A DNA stretch of 6,057 nucleotides from contig JAPLCS010000351.1 in NCBI GenBank assembly GCA_026392145.1, forward strand, positions 6,317 through 12,373, in the 5' to 3' direction. Below the pieces are notes generated by a model. It was not told the DNA's origin. It saw nothing but the letters and a program-made list of their open reading frames with translations, and ran no database searches. How positions within the stretch are numbered: position 1 is the stretch's first letter; each line of letters opens with the position of its first letter. Of this stretch, positions 5,671 to 6,057 are shown piece after piece. The position numbers and the translations under genes were made by a program. The DNA is from Fimbriimonadales bacterium. GTDB taxonomy: Bacteria; Armatimonadota; Fimbriimonadia; Fimbriimonadales; Fimbriimonadaceae.

Positions 5671-6057
<387 letters not shown>

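Overview
The window is an ordinary-looking bacterial chromosome segment, gene-dense, with one toxin-antitoxin fragment at its left edge. The housekeeping genes (LexA, RsmI, an E. coli-type ArgG) are bacterial, and the polysaccharide export protein, exported foldase and exported nuclease suggest a cell with an outer membrane. The gene mix and protein style would fit Armatimonadota (Fimbriimonas relatives) or a neighbouring didermic phylum, but nothing here proves the taxon. Hand counts of a few hundred bases give about 54% G+C in lexA and about 42% in the leftmost gene.

Layout: (1) 1-460, the tail of a probable antitoxin followed by a VapC-type PIN-domain RNase toxin (+). (2) 491-1123, lexA (-), converging on vapC. 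(3) 1124-1237, a divergent control region with a near-consensus sigma70 promoter for lexA, repeated motifs that are candidate LexA operators, and an extended -10 for the rightward genes. (4) 1238-4709, three overlapping rightward genes: a secreted SurA/PpiD-like parvulin-fold protein, rsmI (16S rRNA C1402 2'-O-methyltransferase) and a Wza-type polysaccharide export protein. (5) 4716-6057, a leftward pair: an exported S1/P1 zinc nuclease directly downstream of argG, whose 5' part lies beyond the window. The rightward operon and this pair end tail to tail, 6 bases apart. Only the divergent control region is a gene-free stretch above 100 bases; none exceeds 300.

How they work together: the rightward cluster mixes envelope work (a foldase-like protein and polysaccharide export) with ribosome modification, and the 145- and 49-base overlaps imply shared transcripts and probably coupled translation. 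The same 114-base region starts both lexA and this operon, so LexA could influence both.

I do not see a defence island, CRISPR array, IS element, tRNA or rRNA. The most unusual items are a 24-bp perfect palindrome just inside rsmI, the lack of a normal rsmI start codon outside the upstream gene, the repeat architecture at the lexA promoter, and a foldase whose parvulin domain seems to lack its catalytic residues.
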